A stretch of 64,000 nucleotides of DNA from the NCBI RefSeq assembly GCF_005863245.1, contig NZ_VBUT01000005.1, positions 62,001 to 126,000 on the forward strand, in the 5' to 3' direction. The DNA comes from Nocardia cyriacigeorgica. Lineage in GTDB: Bacteria; Actinomycetota; Actinomycetes; Mycobacteriales; Mycobacteriaceae. The position numbers and the translations under genes are program-made. Below the pieces are notes generated by a model. That model was not told the DNA's origin. It saw only the letters and a program-made list of their open reading frames with translations, and made no database searches. Shown piece after piece: positions 17,293-25,448 of this stretch. Positions within the stretch are counted from its first letter, which is position 1. The number at the start of each line of letters is the position of its first letter.

Positions 17293-18935
17293 CCGATCCG
17301 ACGCGGCGGCCGCGATCCCCGGTGGTGCGGGCGGTGCCGTCGACCGGGGTCCGCCTTCGGTTCGGCGGCGGCGCACTGGCCGGCGCCATCCTGCTCGGGC
17401 TGATCATCAATATCGTGTCGAGCCTGTTCCTGGAACGTGGTGTCGGCCTGCTGATCTCGGTGGGGCTGCTGGTGATCGGCGTGATCGTCGTCGTGGTGCT
17501 GGTGGCCCGGTGGTTGTCGGCCGAACAGCGCCGACTACGCGAAAGTCCCTACACCGCACGAGAACTCGAGCTGCTCGCCCAATTCGACGATGCCGAGACC
17601 CCGATCGGCGTGCATACCTGCGCCCCGCGCCCGGTCACGGTTCGCGACGATTGCGGTGTCGAGGCGAGCGTGCTGGGTGCGCTGCCGGTGCACGAATACA
17701 CCGCCGCCGCCCTGCTCGACGTGCTGACCGCCGTGCTGGACGCACCCACCCGCATCCCCGCCGCCGCCGAACCCGCGTACCCGAGCGCACCGCTGCTGCT
17801 CGCCGACCTCGAGCGGCAGGGCTGCGTCGAGGCCGCCGGGGTGCAGCAATACCGCATCGTCACCGTGCCGCCCGCCGGTGCCATGGCCGAGGTGCGGACG
17901 CGGGTGCAGTGGCGGGCCGCGATCACCGCCCTCGCTCGTCACCACGCCGACCAGGCCGAACGGTGGGCGATCGGACTCGGCACGCTGCGCTTCGCCGCCG
18001 CCGCGCGGCGCTGGTTCGAGGTGGAGGAACCATTCCTGCGCCGACTGGTGCTCGGCTGCGCGGCGTTCGGCGCGCGGCTGCCGCGCAGCGTGACACCCGG
18101 ACTGATCCGGATCAGCGACGCCCTCGACGTCTGGCACGCGCGCACCGGTGGTTACGACGTCGAACTCGCCGCGGCGGTGGCCCGGCTGCCCGGACTGGAC
18201 ACCTTCGGCGCGCACGCCGCCCAGGTGCGGCTGCGCGCGGGCCGGCCCGAACCCGCACCCCGCGGCGGCGAGGGTGGCCGCTACGCCGATCTGGCCGCAC
18301 GTCGCGAACACGCAACGGCCCTCGGCGAGCTCGCCGATCCGGCGATGACAGACCCGCAGCAGCTGGAGCAGGCCCGCAAGCGGCTCGAACGGGTCTGGTG
18401 GATGCTGCCGCGCGAGGACATCCCCGGCGAGGTCTGCGCGCTGGTGAATCTGGGTGTGGTGCTGTTGTGTCAGGGCCGCCTCGACGACGCGCAGGATCGC
18501 CTCGAACTGGCGGAGGCGCTCACCAGCCAGGGCCGCGACCCGGGCGGCCGCGCGCACATGCACGAGATCCTCGGGCATGTGTGGTGGGCGCGCGGCGAGG
18601 GGATCCGCGCGCTGCGCTGCTGGCGCCTGTCGCTCACCGCGAACCGTGCGCTGTGCGACGACCACGCCGTCGCGCGCTGCCTCCAGCACCTGGCCGCGGC
18701 GGTGATCGTGGACCCGCGCTGCGCCGACGACGTCCTCGGCCCCGACCCGCAACGCCTACCCCGCACCGCGGTGAAAGAGGCGACCGGCTGGCTCGCCCAC
18801 GCACTCCGGCTCAATCCCCGCGCGCTGACCGCGAACGACTACCGTGACCTGGCGGTCCGGCAGTACGGCATCACACCGCGCAGCGGTATCGGGCAGTGGC
18901 CCCTGGCGCTCGAGGAGAGTGTCCCGAGCGATTGA
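17289..18935 (+). CDS. Membrane-anchored TPR-like protein co-transcribed with the ABC genes
   Basis: 548 residues from the GTG that overlaps the permease stop (GTGA). Two adjacent helices at about 25-80 (AGAILLGLIINIVSSLF and VGLLISVGLLVIGVIVVVVLVARWL) anchor it, and a helical cytosolic part contains TPR-like repeats at about 380-500 (ALVNLGVVLLCQGRLDDAQDRLELAEAL, MHEILGHVWWARGEGIRALRCWRLSL). It may organise or regulate the transporter. Its stop directly abuts the stop of the converging 49-residue gene (TGA followed by TCA). Confidence 0.78.
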   Translation: MTDPTRRPRSPVVRAVPSTGVRLRFGGGALAGAILLGLIINIVSSLFLERGVGLLISVGLLVIGVIVVVVLVARWLSAEQRRLRESPYTARELELLAQFDDAETPIGVHTCAPRPVTVRDDCGVEASVLGALPVHEYTAAALLDVLTAVLDAPTRIPAAAEPAYPSAPLLLADLERQGCVEAAGVQQYRIVTVPPAGAMAEVRTRVQWRAAITALARHHADQAERWAIGLGTLRFAAAARRWFEVEEPFLRRLVLGCAAFGARLPRSVTPGLIRISDALDVWHARTGGYDVELAAAVARLPGLDTFGAHAAQVRLRAGRPEPAPRGGEGGRYADLAARREHATALGELADPAMTDPQQLEQARKRLERVWWMLPREDIPGEVCALVNLGVVLLCQGRLDDAQDRLELAEALTSQGRDPGGRAHMHEILGHVWWARGEGIRALRCWRLSLTANRALCDDHAVARCLQHLAAAVIVDPRCADDVLGPDPQRLPRTAVKEATGWLAHALRLNPRALTANDYRDLAVRQYGITPRSGIGQWPLALEESVPSD

Positions 18936-19085
18936 TCAGTCCGGCGGTTCCTGGGCGCCGCCGGTCTCGGCCAGATCCGGTGCCACTTCGCGAGTCGCCA
19001 TCCCGCCGTCGCGGCCCTGATCGGTGGGGCCGGGGCGATCCTTGTCCGGCTCGTCGACGTCGTCGTAGTCGTTCTGTCGGGGCAT
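18936..19085 (-). CDS. 49-residue acidic, probably disordered protein
   Basis: A GAGGAGG ribosome site 5 nt before the ATG at 19085 strongly supports translation. The protein is almost devoid of hydrophobic residues and rich in Asp, Glu, Pro and Gly (NDYDDVDEPDKDRPGPTDQG), so it is likely disordered. It is downstream of the DUF2236 gene on the same strand (114-bp gap) and meets the TPR gene tail to tail with no gap. Function is unknown. Confidence 0.62.
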   Translation of the reverse strand: MPRQNDYDDVDEPDKDRPGPTDQGRDGGMATREVAPDLAETGGAQEPPD

Positions 19086-19199
19086 GAGTCCTCCTCGGTG
19101 TTTTCCTCGCAGTACCCCGCTTCCGGCGCGTTCATCGCGCTGGCGCCACGATCTTCGCGGCGAACACCCGGTGACTGCGCTGCCCACGTGGACAGCCGG

Positions 19200-20423
19200 T
19201 CAGGCGGCCTGATGGATCTCGCGCGCGGAGTCGCCGACGACGGCCGTCTCGGCCCCGGTCAGCGTGCGGATGAACGCGATCTGCGCGGCTCGTCCACGCG
19301 CGGCCGAGCGTTCGAATTGGCCGGGAACCGCCCGCGCCCAGACCGTACGGGCGAGGTTGATCGGTGCCCGCAGCATCGGATACCACGGCAACGTGTAGGC
19401 GGGCAGGCCGAGTTTCCGCATCGCGTCCGGGCCGAGCAGCATGGTGGCGATCGACAGATGCTGAGAGCGCGCGATGCGGCGTCGCGGCCCGGCGAGGTGG
19501 TCGTAATGCCAGCTCAGCGGTTCATCACGCATCGGCAGCGCCAGCTGGGGTGAGGTCTCGTCGGGGTTCGTGATCGCCGTCATCGTGTGGTAGAGGATGC
19601 GGACGCTGTCGCGGAAATCCTTCGGCAGGAAGCGTTCCTCCACGCCCATCACCCAGCCGACGTAGCGCGTGAAATGCGCGACGGCGTCGGCGTCGCGCGG
19701 GGTCACCAGCCCACCCATACCGATGGCGCCGATCATCGGAGCGATCAGCGCGCCGATGATCGTGGCCGCCATATCGGTCTGGTTGATCGGCAGGCCCCAT
19801 TCCTCGTCGCGCCAATCCGGCTGAGCCGCGATATGGCGGCGGACCATCGCGTGCACCATGCGCACGTGCATCGTCGACCGGTAGCCGAGACCCAGCGGCC
19901 GCATCCCGTTGGTCGAGGTGACGTCCATCGCCCACTGCGTCGTCTCGGCGAACCGCTTGGCCGGACCCTTCTCCAAAGCTCCTGTGCGCAGCAGGGTTTG
20001 GTTGAAACCGGACGCCAGGTAGCCGCCGAGTAGCGACATGTCGCGCGCGACGTAGAGCCCGTCGCGGCCGCCGAGGCCGAAGACGAGTTCGGCGTGCCGG
20101 ATCTTTCGCCAGTCGACCCACTCGGGCACGGCTTCGACGTACTCGAAGAACTCCCGCAGCGGCGCCGGCGCCTCGGGCACGGCATCGATGCCCTCCCGGA
20201 GCGCCCGCTCGAACAGCGGCCGGGTGGTCGCCATCCCCTCGCGGTACATCCAGTCCACCAGCTCGTCCATCGGCCGGTCGCCGATGGTCAGCGCCACACC
20301 CAGTTCATCGAACTCAGCGGGCGTCGGCTTGCGCAGCCCGAGGGCGCGTGCGAACGGTGCCAGGCCGAGCCCTGGGACGGTCTGCGGCGCGTCCGGGTGC
20401 CGGCCCGGGATCGTCGAAGCCAT
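19200..20423 (-). CDS. DUF2236 (latex-clearing-protein/MpaB-like) haem oxygenase family protein
   Basis: 407 residues from the ATG at 20423, preceded by AAGGAGAG. The central helix reads YRSTMHVRMVHAMVRRHI, the Lcp-type signature whose His is the axial haem ligand and whose Arg residues line the active site in characterised rubber oxygenases. No signal peptide is seen, unlike secreted Lcp proteins, so this is probably a cytosolic oxygenase on another substrate. The promoter region contains two near-identical 18-bp inverted repeats 30 bp apart (20491-20544), implying control by a dimeric repressor encoded elsewhere. Confidence 0.82.
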   Translation of the reverse strand: MASTIPGRHPDAPQTVPGLGLAPFARALGLRKPTPAEFDELGVALTIGDRPMDELVDWMYREGMATTRPLFERALREGIDAVPEAPAPLREFFEYVEAVPEWVDWRKIRHAELVFGLGGRDGLYVARDMSLLGGYLASGFNQTLLRTGALEKGPAKRFAETTQWAMDVTSTNGMRPLGLGYRSTMHVRMVHAMVRRHIAAQPDWRDEEWGLPINQTDMAATIIGALIAPMIGAIGMGGLVTPRDADAVAHFTRYVGWVMGVEERFLPKDFRDSVRILYHTMTAITNPDETSPQLALPMRDEPLSWHYDHLAGPRRRIARSQHLSIATMLLGPDAMRKLGLPAYTLPWYPMLRAPINLARTVWARAVPGQFERSAARGRAAQIAFIRTLTGAETAVVGDSAREIHQAA

Positions 20424-20490
20424 GGTCACTCTCCTTTGAGTAGGCGCGCACAGCGGCGCCGTGTGGATCCGACGGCGCCCTCGTCCGCAG

Positions 20491-20544
20491 CTTCTGGCAA
20501 GAGTCTCTACCAGAAGCAACGGTTTGGCAAGACTCTCTGCCAAA
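20491..20544. promoter_or_regulatory. Twin operator upstream of the DUF2236 oxygenase gene
   Basis: Two inverted repeats share the core TGGCAAGA(G/C)TCTCT(A/G)CCA: site 1 core 20495-20512 (arms CTTCTGG and CCAGAAG, 20491-20516), site 2 core 20525-20542 (arms TTTGGCA and TGCCAAA, 20523-20544). Centre-to-centre spacing is 30 bp, about three helical turns, so two dimers would bind one DNA face. The shape is typical of TetR-family operators. Confidence 0.65.
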
Positions 20545-20681
20545 GTGCGACAGTTCACCCGCAAGGGGTGATTCGCCCACCGTTGACGGGCTCATAGCGT
20601 CGGTAGCGCGTGGAGTGAGCAGCCGCGCCGCTGTTCCGCCCGCTCGCCAGGTGATGGTCCGGCAGTCGAAAGGGGTGCCGC

Positions 20682-21305
20682 ATGAACGGCATCGTGGTCG
20701 CGGTCGTCGGCGTACTGCTGTGCTTCTACGGCATCCGCTCGGTCCACCTCGGCATCCTGGCGATCGGCTTCGGCCTCGGCTGGATGATCGCCGACCTGTT
20801 CAACGCCTCGTTCTGGTGGCTGCTGCTGGTCGCCCTGATCGGCGCGATCTCCTCGTGGGTGGTGACCTCGCTGATCTTCCGGTTCGCCGCCTACTTCATC
20901 GGCGGGCTCACCGGCGCGATGATCGGCACCAAACTGGCGATGGTGCTGCAACCCGGCGACAAGAACTGGGCGCTGAGCATGATCGTCGCGCTGGCGGTCT
21001 GCGTCGCGGGCGCCTTCCTCGCGCAGAAGTTCCGCGCCCGCGCCCTGCTGTGGCTGACCTCGATCGGCGGCGCGAGCATGATTCTCAGCGGCGTCGCCCG
21101 CATGAGCGATTCGCTGGAATTCCTGCGCAGCCCCGACGCAGGCTGGCAGCAGATCACCTCGACCCTGGCCTGGATCGGGCTGTCGGTGCTCGGCTGGATC
21201 ACCCAGCGCCACCTGTTCGCCGAGAAGCTCGGCATCGAGCACCTCGCGGGCGACGACGACAAGCCCGACATGCGTCAGCGCAACGGTGGCTGGCCGGCGG
21301 GCTGA
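20682..21305 (+). CDS. Multi-pass membrane protein, DUF4203/TM7S3-like
   Basis: 207 residues with about seven hydrophobic helices, alternating glycine-rich segments (GILAIGFGLGWMIADLF, FIGGLTGAMIGTKLAMVLQ) and a charged C-terminal tail (EHLAGDDDKPDMRQRNGG). The pattern matches the DUF4203 family of unknown function. The ATG is preceded by GAAAGG. It runs divergently from the DUF2236 gene and is separate from GAPDH. Confidence 0.72.
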   Translation: MNGIVVAVVGVLLCFYGIRSVHLGILAIGFGLGWMIADLFNASFWWLLLVALIGAISSWVVTSLIFRFAAYFIGGLTGAMIGTKLAMVLQPGDKNWALSMIVALAVCVAGAFLAQKFRARALLWLTSIGGASMILSGVARMSDSLEFLRSPDAGWQQITSTLAWIGLSVLGWITQRHLFAEKLGIEHLAGDDDKPDMRQRNGGWPAG

Positions 21306-21428
21306 CCGACTGTACGCCGGTGCGCCCCATCAGCGGATCTCACAATGCGGTATCCGGCTCCGGTGATGTCACCGGCCCTGACTAGCATTTATGCGGCGAA
21401 CCTTTCGATCAAGCCCCGAGGATCTGCG

Positions 21429-22892
21429 TTGACGACTGAACAACTCGACCGCTGGAACAGCCAGGAAGCAGCCGCAGAGGCGATGATCCCCATCATCGGT
21501 ACGTTGTATCGAGACAAAGGTGTGACGATCCTGCTGCACAGTCGATCGCTGGTGAACAAGTCGGTGATCAGCATCCTGCGCACCCACCGTTTCGCCCGCC
21601 AGATCGAAGGTGAAGAGCTGTCGGTCGGCGAGACGCTTCCGGTTTTGCAGACCCTCACCGACCTGGATCTCGGGCCGTGCAAGATCGATCTCGGCCAGCT
21701 GATCATGGCCTACCGCGCCGACGATCGCGGCCTGTCGATCCGCGAATTCACCGCCGCCATCCTGGCCGATGTGACCAACGGCAAGGTGCAGTCCAACGGG
21801 CCGCGCGATGTGGTCCTGTACGGCTTCGGCCGCATCGGCCGGCTGGTGGCCCGGCTGCTCATCGAGAAGGCCGGCTCCGGAAACGGCCTGAACCTGCGCG
21901 CGGTGGTGGTGCGCCGCGGCGGGGCCGACGACCTGGTCAAGCGCGCGTCGCTGCTGCGCCGGGACTCGGTGCACGGCCAGTTCAACGGCACGATCAAGGT
22001 CGACGCCGACAACGACACCCTCATCGCCAACGGCAACGTCATCAAGTTCATCTACAGCAACGATCCGGCGACGGTCGACTACACCCAGTACGGCATCGAC
22101 AACGCCATCCTGATCGACAACACCGGCAAATGGCGTGACCGCGAGGGCCTGTCCAAGCACCTGCGTCCCGGCATCGCCAAGGTGGTGCTCACCGCGCCCG
22201 GTAAGGGTGACGTGCCCAATATCGTCCACGGCGTCAACCACCGCAGCCTCGACCTGTCCCAGCAGATCTTCTCCTGCGCCTCCTGCACCACCAACGCGAT
22301 CGTGCCGCCGCTGAAGGCGATGGACGACGAATTCGGCATCCTGCGCGGCCACGTGGAGACCGTGCACTCGTTCACCAACGACCAGAACCTGCTGGACAAC
22401 TACCACAACGCCGACCGCCGCGGCCGCTCCGCGCCGTTCAACCTGGTGCTCACCGAAACCGGCGCCGCCTCCGCCGTCGCCAAGGCAATGCCCGACTTCA
22501 AGGCCAAGATCACCGGCAACTCCATCCGCGTCCCCACCCCCGACGTCTCGATGGCGATCCTCAACCTGCACCTGAAGCGCGAAACCACCAAGGCCGAGGT
22601 CAACGAGTACATGCGCCAGGTGTCGCTGTCCGGCCCGCTGAGCCGCAACCTCGACTACACCGCCGCCACCGACGTCGTCTCCAGCGACTTCATCGGCTCC
22701 CGCGCCGCCTCCATCATCGACGCCAACGCCACCATCGTCGAAGGCGACACCGCCATTCTCTACGTCTGGTACGACAACGAATTCGGCTACTCCTGCCAGG
22801 TGGTGCGCACGGTCCAGTACATCTCGGGCATCGAGTACCCGACGTATCCGCAGCTCGGGGCGCCGCAGGAAGTGGCAGCCGTCGCCGGCTGA
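21429..22892 (+). CDS. gap: Long-form glyceraldehyde-3-phosphate dehydrogenase (GapB/GapX type)
   Basis: 487 residues from a TTG start at 21429 (GAGGAT upstream); ATGs at 21345 and 21366 are in frame but lack a ribosome site. An extra N-terminal region of about 120 residues (ILLHSRSLVNKSVISILRTHRFARQIEGEELSV) precedes the Rossmann motif VLYGFGRIGR. The catalytic Cys286 lies in SCASCTTN, and NNxFGYS-type DNEFGYS ends the catalytic domain. The N-terminal extension is characteristic of the corynebacterial GapB class, which favours gluconeogenic or NADP-linked use instead of glycolysis; the cofactor cannot be assigned by eye. A perfect terminator hairpin follows at 22921. Confidence 0.9.
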   Translation: MTTEQLDRWNSQEAAAEAMIPIIGTLYRDKGVTILLHSRSLVNKSVISILRTHRFARQIEGEELSVGETLPVLQTLTDLDLGPCKIDLGQLIMAYRADDRGLSIREFTAAILADVTNGKVQSNGPRDVVLYGFGRIGRLVARLLIEKAGSGNGLNLRAVVVRRGGADDLVKRASLLRRDSVHGQFNGTIKVDADNDTLIANGNVIKFIYSNDPATVDYTQYGIDNAILIDNTGKWRDREGLSKHLRPGIAKVVLTAPGKGDVPNIVHGVNHRSLDLSQQIFSCASCTTNAIVPPLKAMDDEFGILRGHVETVHSFTNDQNLLDNYHNADRRGRSAPFNLVLTETGAASAVAKAMPDFKAKITGNSIRVPTPDVSMAILNLHLKRETTKAEVNEYMRQVSLSGPLSRNLDYTAATDVVSSDFIGSRAASIIDANATIVEGDTAILYVWYDNEFGYSCQVVRTVQYISGIEYPTYPQLGAPQEVAAVAG

Positions 22893-22920
22893 TCTGCCGG
22901 TTCGTTCGACATCACCGCGA

Positions 22921-22951
22921 GGTCCGGGGAACCCACATGGCTCCCCGGACC
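22921..22951 (+). terminator. Intrinsic terminator after GAPDH
   Basis: Perfect 10-bp stem (GGTCCGGGGA at 22921-22930 with its complement at 22942-22951) and an 11-nt loop, 28 nt after the stop codon. A pyrimidine-rich stretch follows. Confidence 0.75.
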
Positions 22952-22978
22952 CCCTCGTTCCTCGGTGGTACCGAGCGG

Positions 22979-23071
22979 TCACCGCTTGTCCCGGTGTTCG
23001 GGCAGCGTCACCGCCAAGATCAGCACGATCAGCGGCAGGCCGGTGGCAATGACATACGCCAGCGTGATCAC
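22979..23071 (-). CDS. 30-residue single-helix membrane micro-protein, second XRE divergon
   Basis: The GTG start overlaps the stop of the 107-residue gene (GTGA). Nearly the whole peptide is one transmembrane helix (ITLAYVIATGLPLIVLILAV) followed by a charged tail LPEHRDKR, predicting N-out or N-in insertion with a cytosolic basic end. A second such peptide, 31 residues and also GTGA-coupled to a 107-residue gene, is found at 61940-62035. Conservation of position argues that both are real genes. Confidence 0.6.
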   Translation of the reverse strand: MITLAYVIATGLPLIVLILAVTLPEHRDKR

Positions 23072-23391
23072 TGTGTCCGCCCGGTCGATCCGATGACCGC
23101 CGACCGCCGTGGATACTGCCGTGCGGCGGTGATCAGGTCGGCTGCTTCGGTGACCACCCACCACGGAGTGCCGGGCTCGAGGGTGCCGAGGTGGGGGACC
23201 GCTACCGCGTCTGCGAGATGATCCAGCGCGTGCTGCACGGCGATAAGCGCGGCTAGAACGGCAGCTGCGTCGGTATATACGGTGTAGACGATCCTCAGAC
23301 GATGCCTTTGCGTCAGTGCCTCGAAGACAACTGGATCGTGTCGGCTGTGTAGTAGAGCAATCGCGCGTGTCCGTTTGTCGTGTTCGGTCAA
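23068..23391 (-). CDS. 107-residue hypothetical protein of the second XRE divergon
   Basis: The start is TTG, overlapping the preceding stop (TTGA), with GAGGAG 8 nt upstream. The sequence alternates helices and strands (LRIVYTVYTDAAAVLAALIAVQHAL, ADAVAVPHLGTLEPG), which faintly recalls the N-terminal resolvase fold, but no catalytic serine motif is present. The protein at 62032 in the third divergon has the same length and a similar order of segments (GADTVLLPSTAHVD). Function is unknown. Confidence 0.68.
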   Translation of the reverse strand: MTEHDKRTRAIALLHSRHDPVVFEALTQRHRLRIVYTVYTDAAAVLAALIAVQHALDHLADAVAVPHLGTLEPGTPWWVVTEAADLITAARQYPRRSAVIGSTGRTQ

Positions 23392-23453
23392 AGCGCCCGC
23401 TCCTCGTATAGATACTTCGTGACCGATGGGCCGGATATCAGGACGGTGATCAC
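23388..23453 (-). CDS. 21-residue micro-ORF linking two genes of the second divergon
   Basis: GTG start overlaps the stop of the 82-residue gene, and its stop overlaps the TTG of the 107-residue gene. The peptide reads ITVLISGPSVTKYLYEERAL after the start. Overlap at both ends suggests it is translated, either as a small protein or only to carry ribosomes from one gene to the next. Confidence 0.42.
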   Translation of the reverse strand: MITVLISGPSVTKYLYEERAL

Positions 23454-23698
23454 TGGGAGGCCTCGACGAATTGCACTGCGAGCTGGAACCGAGGGCATTT
23501 GTGTGCGGCGTGGTCGGCCATCAGATGAATGGCTTGGGCTCGCCCGCGCACGGGTTCGCTGCTCTTGCAAGCTGATGGGTAGTCGAGAAGACGAAGTCCG
23601 GCGGCAACGCGCTCGAGGAGGCTCCGGTTCCGCGTGTGCCAGCGTCGCCCGCTGGCCGCGAGCGACTGATCGCGTTTGAGCCTGGTTGGAAGGTTCAT
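23450..23698 (-). CDS. 82-residue His/Cys-containing helical protein, first gene of the second micro-operon
   Basis: ATG at 23698 is divergent from the XRE regulator (99 bp between starts). The chain is almost all helical, with RRWHTRNRSLLERVAAGLRLL, ARAIHLMADH-like RAQAIHLMADHAAHKCPRF and two cysteines that could bind metal with the neighbouring histidines. It begins a chain of four genes that overlap by 4 nt each. No family is recognised. Confidence 0.62.
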   Translation of the reverse strand: MNLPTRLKRDQSLAASGRRWHTRNRSLLERVAAGLRLLDYPSACKSSEPVRGRAQAIHLMADHAAHKCPRFQLAVQFVEASQ

Positions 23699-23743
23699 GG
23701 CTCCCAGGTTTGCGGTCGTGTGGCATTCGAAGAACTCACCGGA

Positions 23744-23772
23744 CCCGTACCGAGCCCGTACCCTGGCGGTAC
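23744..23772. promoter_or_regulatory. Repeated CCCGTACC half-sites in the second XRE divergent promoter
   Basis: Direct copies of CCCGTACC at 23744-23751 and 23755-23762 (11-bp period), the second also forming an inverted repeat with GGTAC at 23768-23772. The element sits 26 bp upstream of the regulator ATG (23798) and 45 bp from the divergent ATG (23698), a plausible operator for the regulator. Confidence 0.4.
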
Positions 23773-23797
23773 TACTGCTGAGGGGAGGAAGTCCGAG

Positions 23798-25128
23798 ATG
23801 GCGATCGTCACGTGGACCGGGCGAGAGGTCGCGGCACTGCGTGCAGCATTGCGAGACACTCAGATTCAGTTCGCCGACCGAATCGGTTGTTCGCTGGAGG
23901 CAGTCGGCAAATGGGAGCGCAGGGGTGCAGATATCCGCCTTGGCGCGAGGTACTCCGAGTGCATGGACACCGCTCACAGAAGGCTCGACGACGCGCAGCG
24001 GGCGCGCTTCGATGCCGCATTGCGGGGGCGGGACTCTGCTCTCCGAGCGGTCGGGGCCGAGACGTCCCCGCCGAGTAATGCCGCAAACTTGCTCGACCCG
24101 CAGGAAGCCCACGACATGAGACGACGTGATTTCGGGGCCGCCATCCTAGGCCTGCCGGCCCTCGCGGCGGATGTTGCGAAGTCGGGCTTGGCGCCTGCGC
24201 CAATCGAGGTATCAGACATGGTCAGTGGTGCCCGCGTGGCACCGGAACTCGCGGACTACTTTCGCAGCCAGCTTTCCGGTCATTACACCGCGGATATGTA
24301 TCTCGGGCCGCTTTACCTCATCCCCACTGTGCAGGCTCAAACAGAACTGATCGCCCGGATCGCTGGCGCCGTCGGCACGTCGGTGCGGCGGGATCTACTC
24401 GAAATCGGTACCGCCTATGCCGCTCTGGTCGGCTGGCTATACCAGGATGCGGGGAATCGTGCGGCCTCCTCGAGATGGCGCGCCACCACATTGGCCCTCG
24501 CGCACCGCTGCGGCAACCCTCAGCTCATCTCCTATGCGCTATCGAATATGGCAATGCTCGCGCTGGACGACAACGACGGCCGTATGGTGGTCGACTATGC
24601 GCGGGCAGCCCTTGCAGCCGGCCCGAAGCTGTCGCCGAAAGTCCGCGTGATGGCGCTCCAGTACGAAGCGCAGGGCCACGCCATGCTCGGTGATCGGCCG
24701 CAGCGGACCGCCTGCTCGATGAAACTGTTCCGCTTATCGACCAGATCGACGACGCGTACCCGTGGGGAAACGCCTGCCGCCGCACGCCGCACTATGTCGA
24801 AGTGCAACGGGCGACCTGTTACGGCCGGACCGGCGGCATACGGGACGCCGGGTATGCGGCCGCCCTGTGGGACGAGATCATGGACTCCATGCCGGAGTCA
24901 GCGCGCCGCGACAACGCGGTGTTCCGGGCACGGCAATCGGCGGTGCTCGCCAGAGTCCCTGACCTGGACAGGGCCGTGTGGGCGGCTGCGGAAGCGGTTG
25001 AGGCGGTGCGAATCACCGGATCGGCCAGGCTCCGCAGCGAATTACAGGTCGTAGCTTCCCATGCACACGCATGGGCGGATACGTCAGCTGGGCGCGAGCT
25101 TCGCGCCCTCGTAGGGTCACTCGCATGA
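23798..25128 (+). pseudogene. XRE/TPR regulator with an apparent single-base frameshift
   Basis: Residues 1-70 from ATG 23798 form an XRE helix-turn-helix (REVAALRAALRDTQIQFADRIGCSLEAVGKWERRG). A helical TPR-like domain follows (RRDFGAAILGLPALA, then repeated ALSNMAMLALDDNDGRMVVDYARAALAA). Near base 24703 the coding potential moves to the +1 frame: the remainder continues as ADRLLDETVPLIDQIDDAYPW...and ends in HAWADTSAGRELRALVGSLA at 25128. One missing G in CAGCGG would restore a full protein of about 443 residues. The true gene may be intact if this is a sequencing error. The stop at 25126-25128 overlaps the start of the pterin dehydratase gene (ATGA). Confidence 0.72.
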
Positions 25129-25448
25129 CGGAAATCCCTGCACCGCTTGACGACAGCGAGATCACCCGACGCCTGGAAACGCTACCTGGTTGGAAGCGCG
25201 ACGGTGACGAGATCACGCGCTCTTTCACGCATACCTATCACGAGTGCGTGCACCTGGCTATGTACGTCGCGGCGAAGGCCCGCGAGGTGAGCCACCATCC
25301 CGACATGCTGATCACATGGCAGCGGATCGAATTCCGGATCACGACTCACGACGCCGGTCGGAAGCTGACCGAGCTGGACTTCGACCTCGCACGGAACATC
25401 GACAGGATCGCGGCAGCGGCCGGCGCCACTCCGGCCGATGAGCTCTGA
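25125..25448 (+). CDS. Pterin-4a-carbinolamine dehydratase
   Basis: 107 residues from the ATG at 25125, overlapping the previous reading frame's stop. The family motif is clear: EVSHHPDMLITWQRIEF with paired active-site histidines, then TTHDAGRKLTELD. It dehydrates 4a-hydroxytetrahydropterin or acts as a DCoH-like protein. In actinobacteria lacking phenylalanine hydroxylase nearby, as here, its role may be in molybdopterin or pterin recycling. Confidence 0.93.
   Translation: MTEIPAPLDDSEITRRLETLPGWKRDGDEITRSFTHTYHECVHLAMYVAAKAREVSHHPDMLITWQRIEFRITTHDAGRKLTELDFDLARNIDRIAAAAGATPADEL

Noticed and set aside
21369..22982. 537-residue open frame antisense to the GAPDH gene
   Set aside because: It mirrors the GAPDH codons, is valine/glycine/aspartate-rich with no ribosome site, and the opposite strand has clear catalytic motifs.
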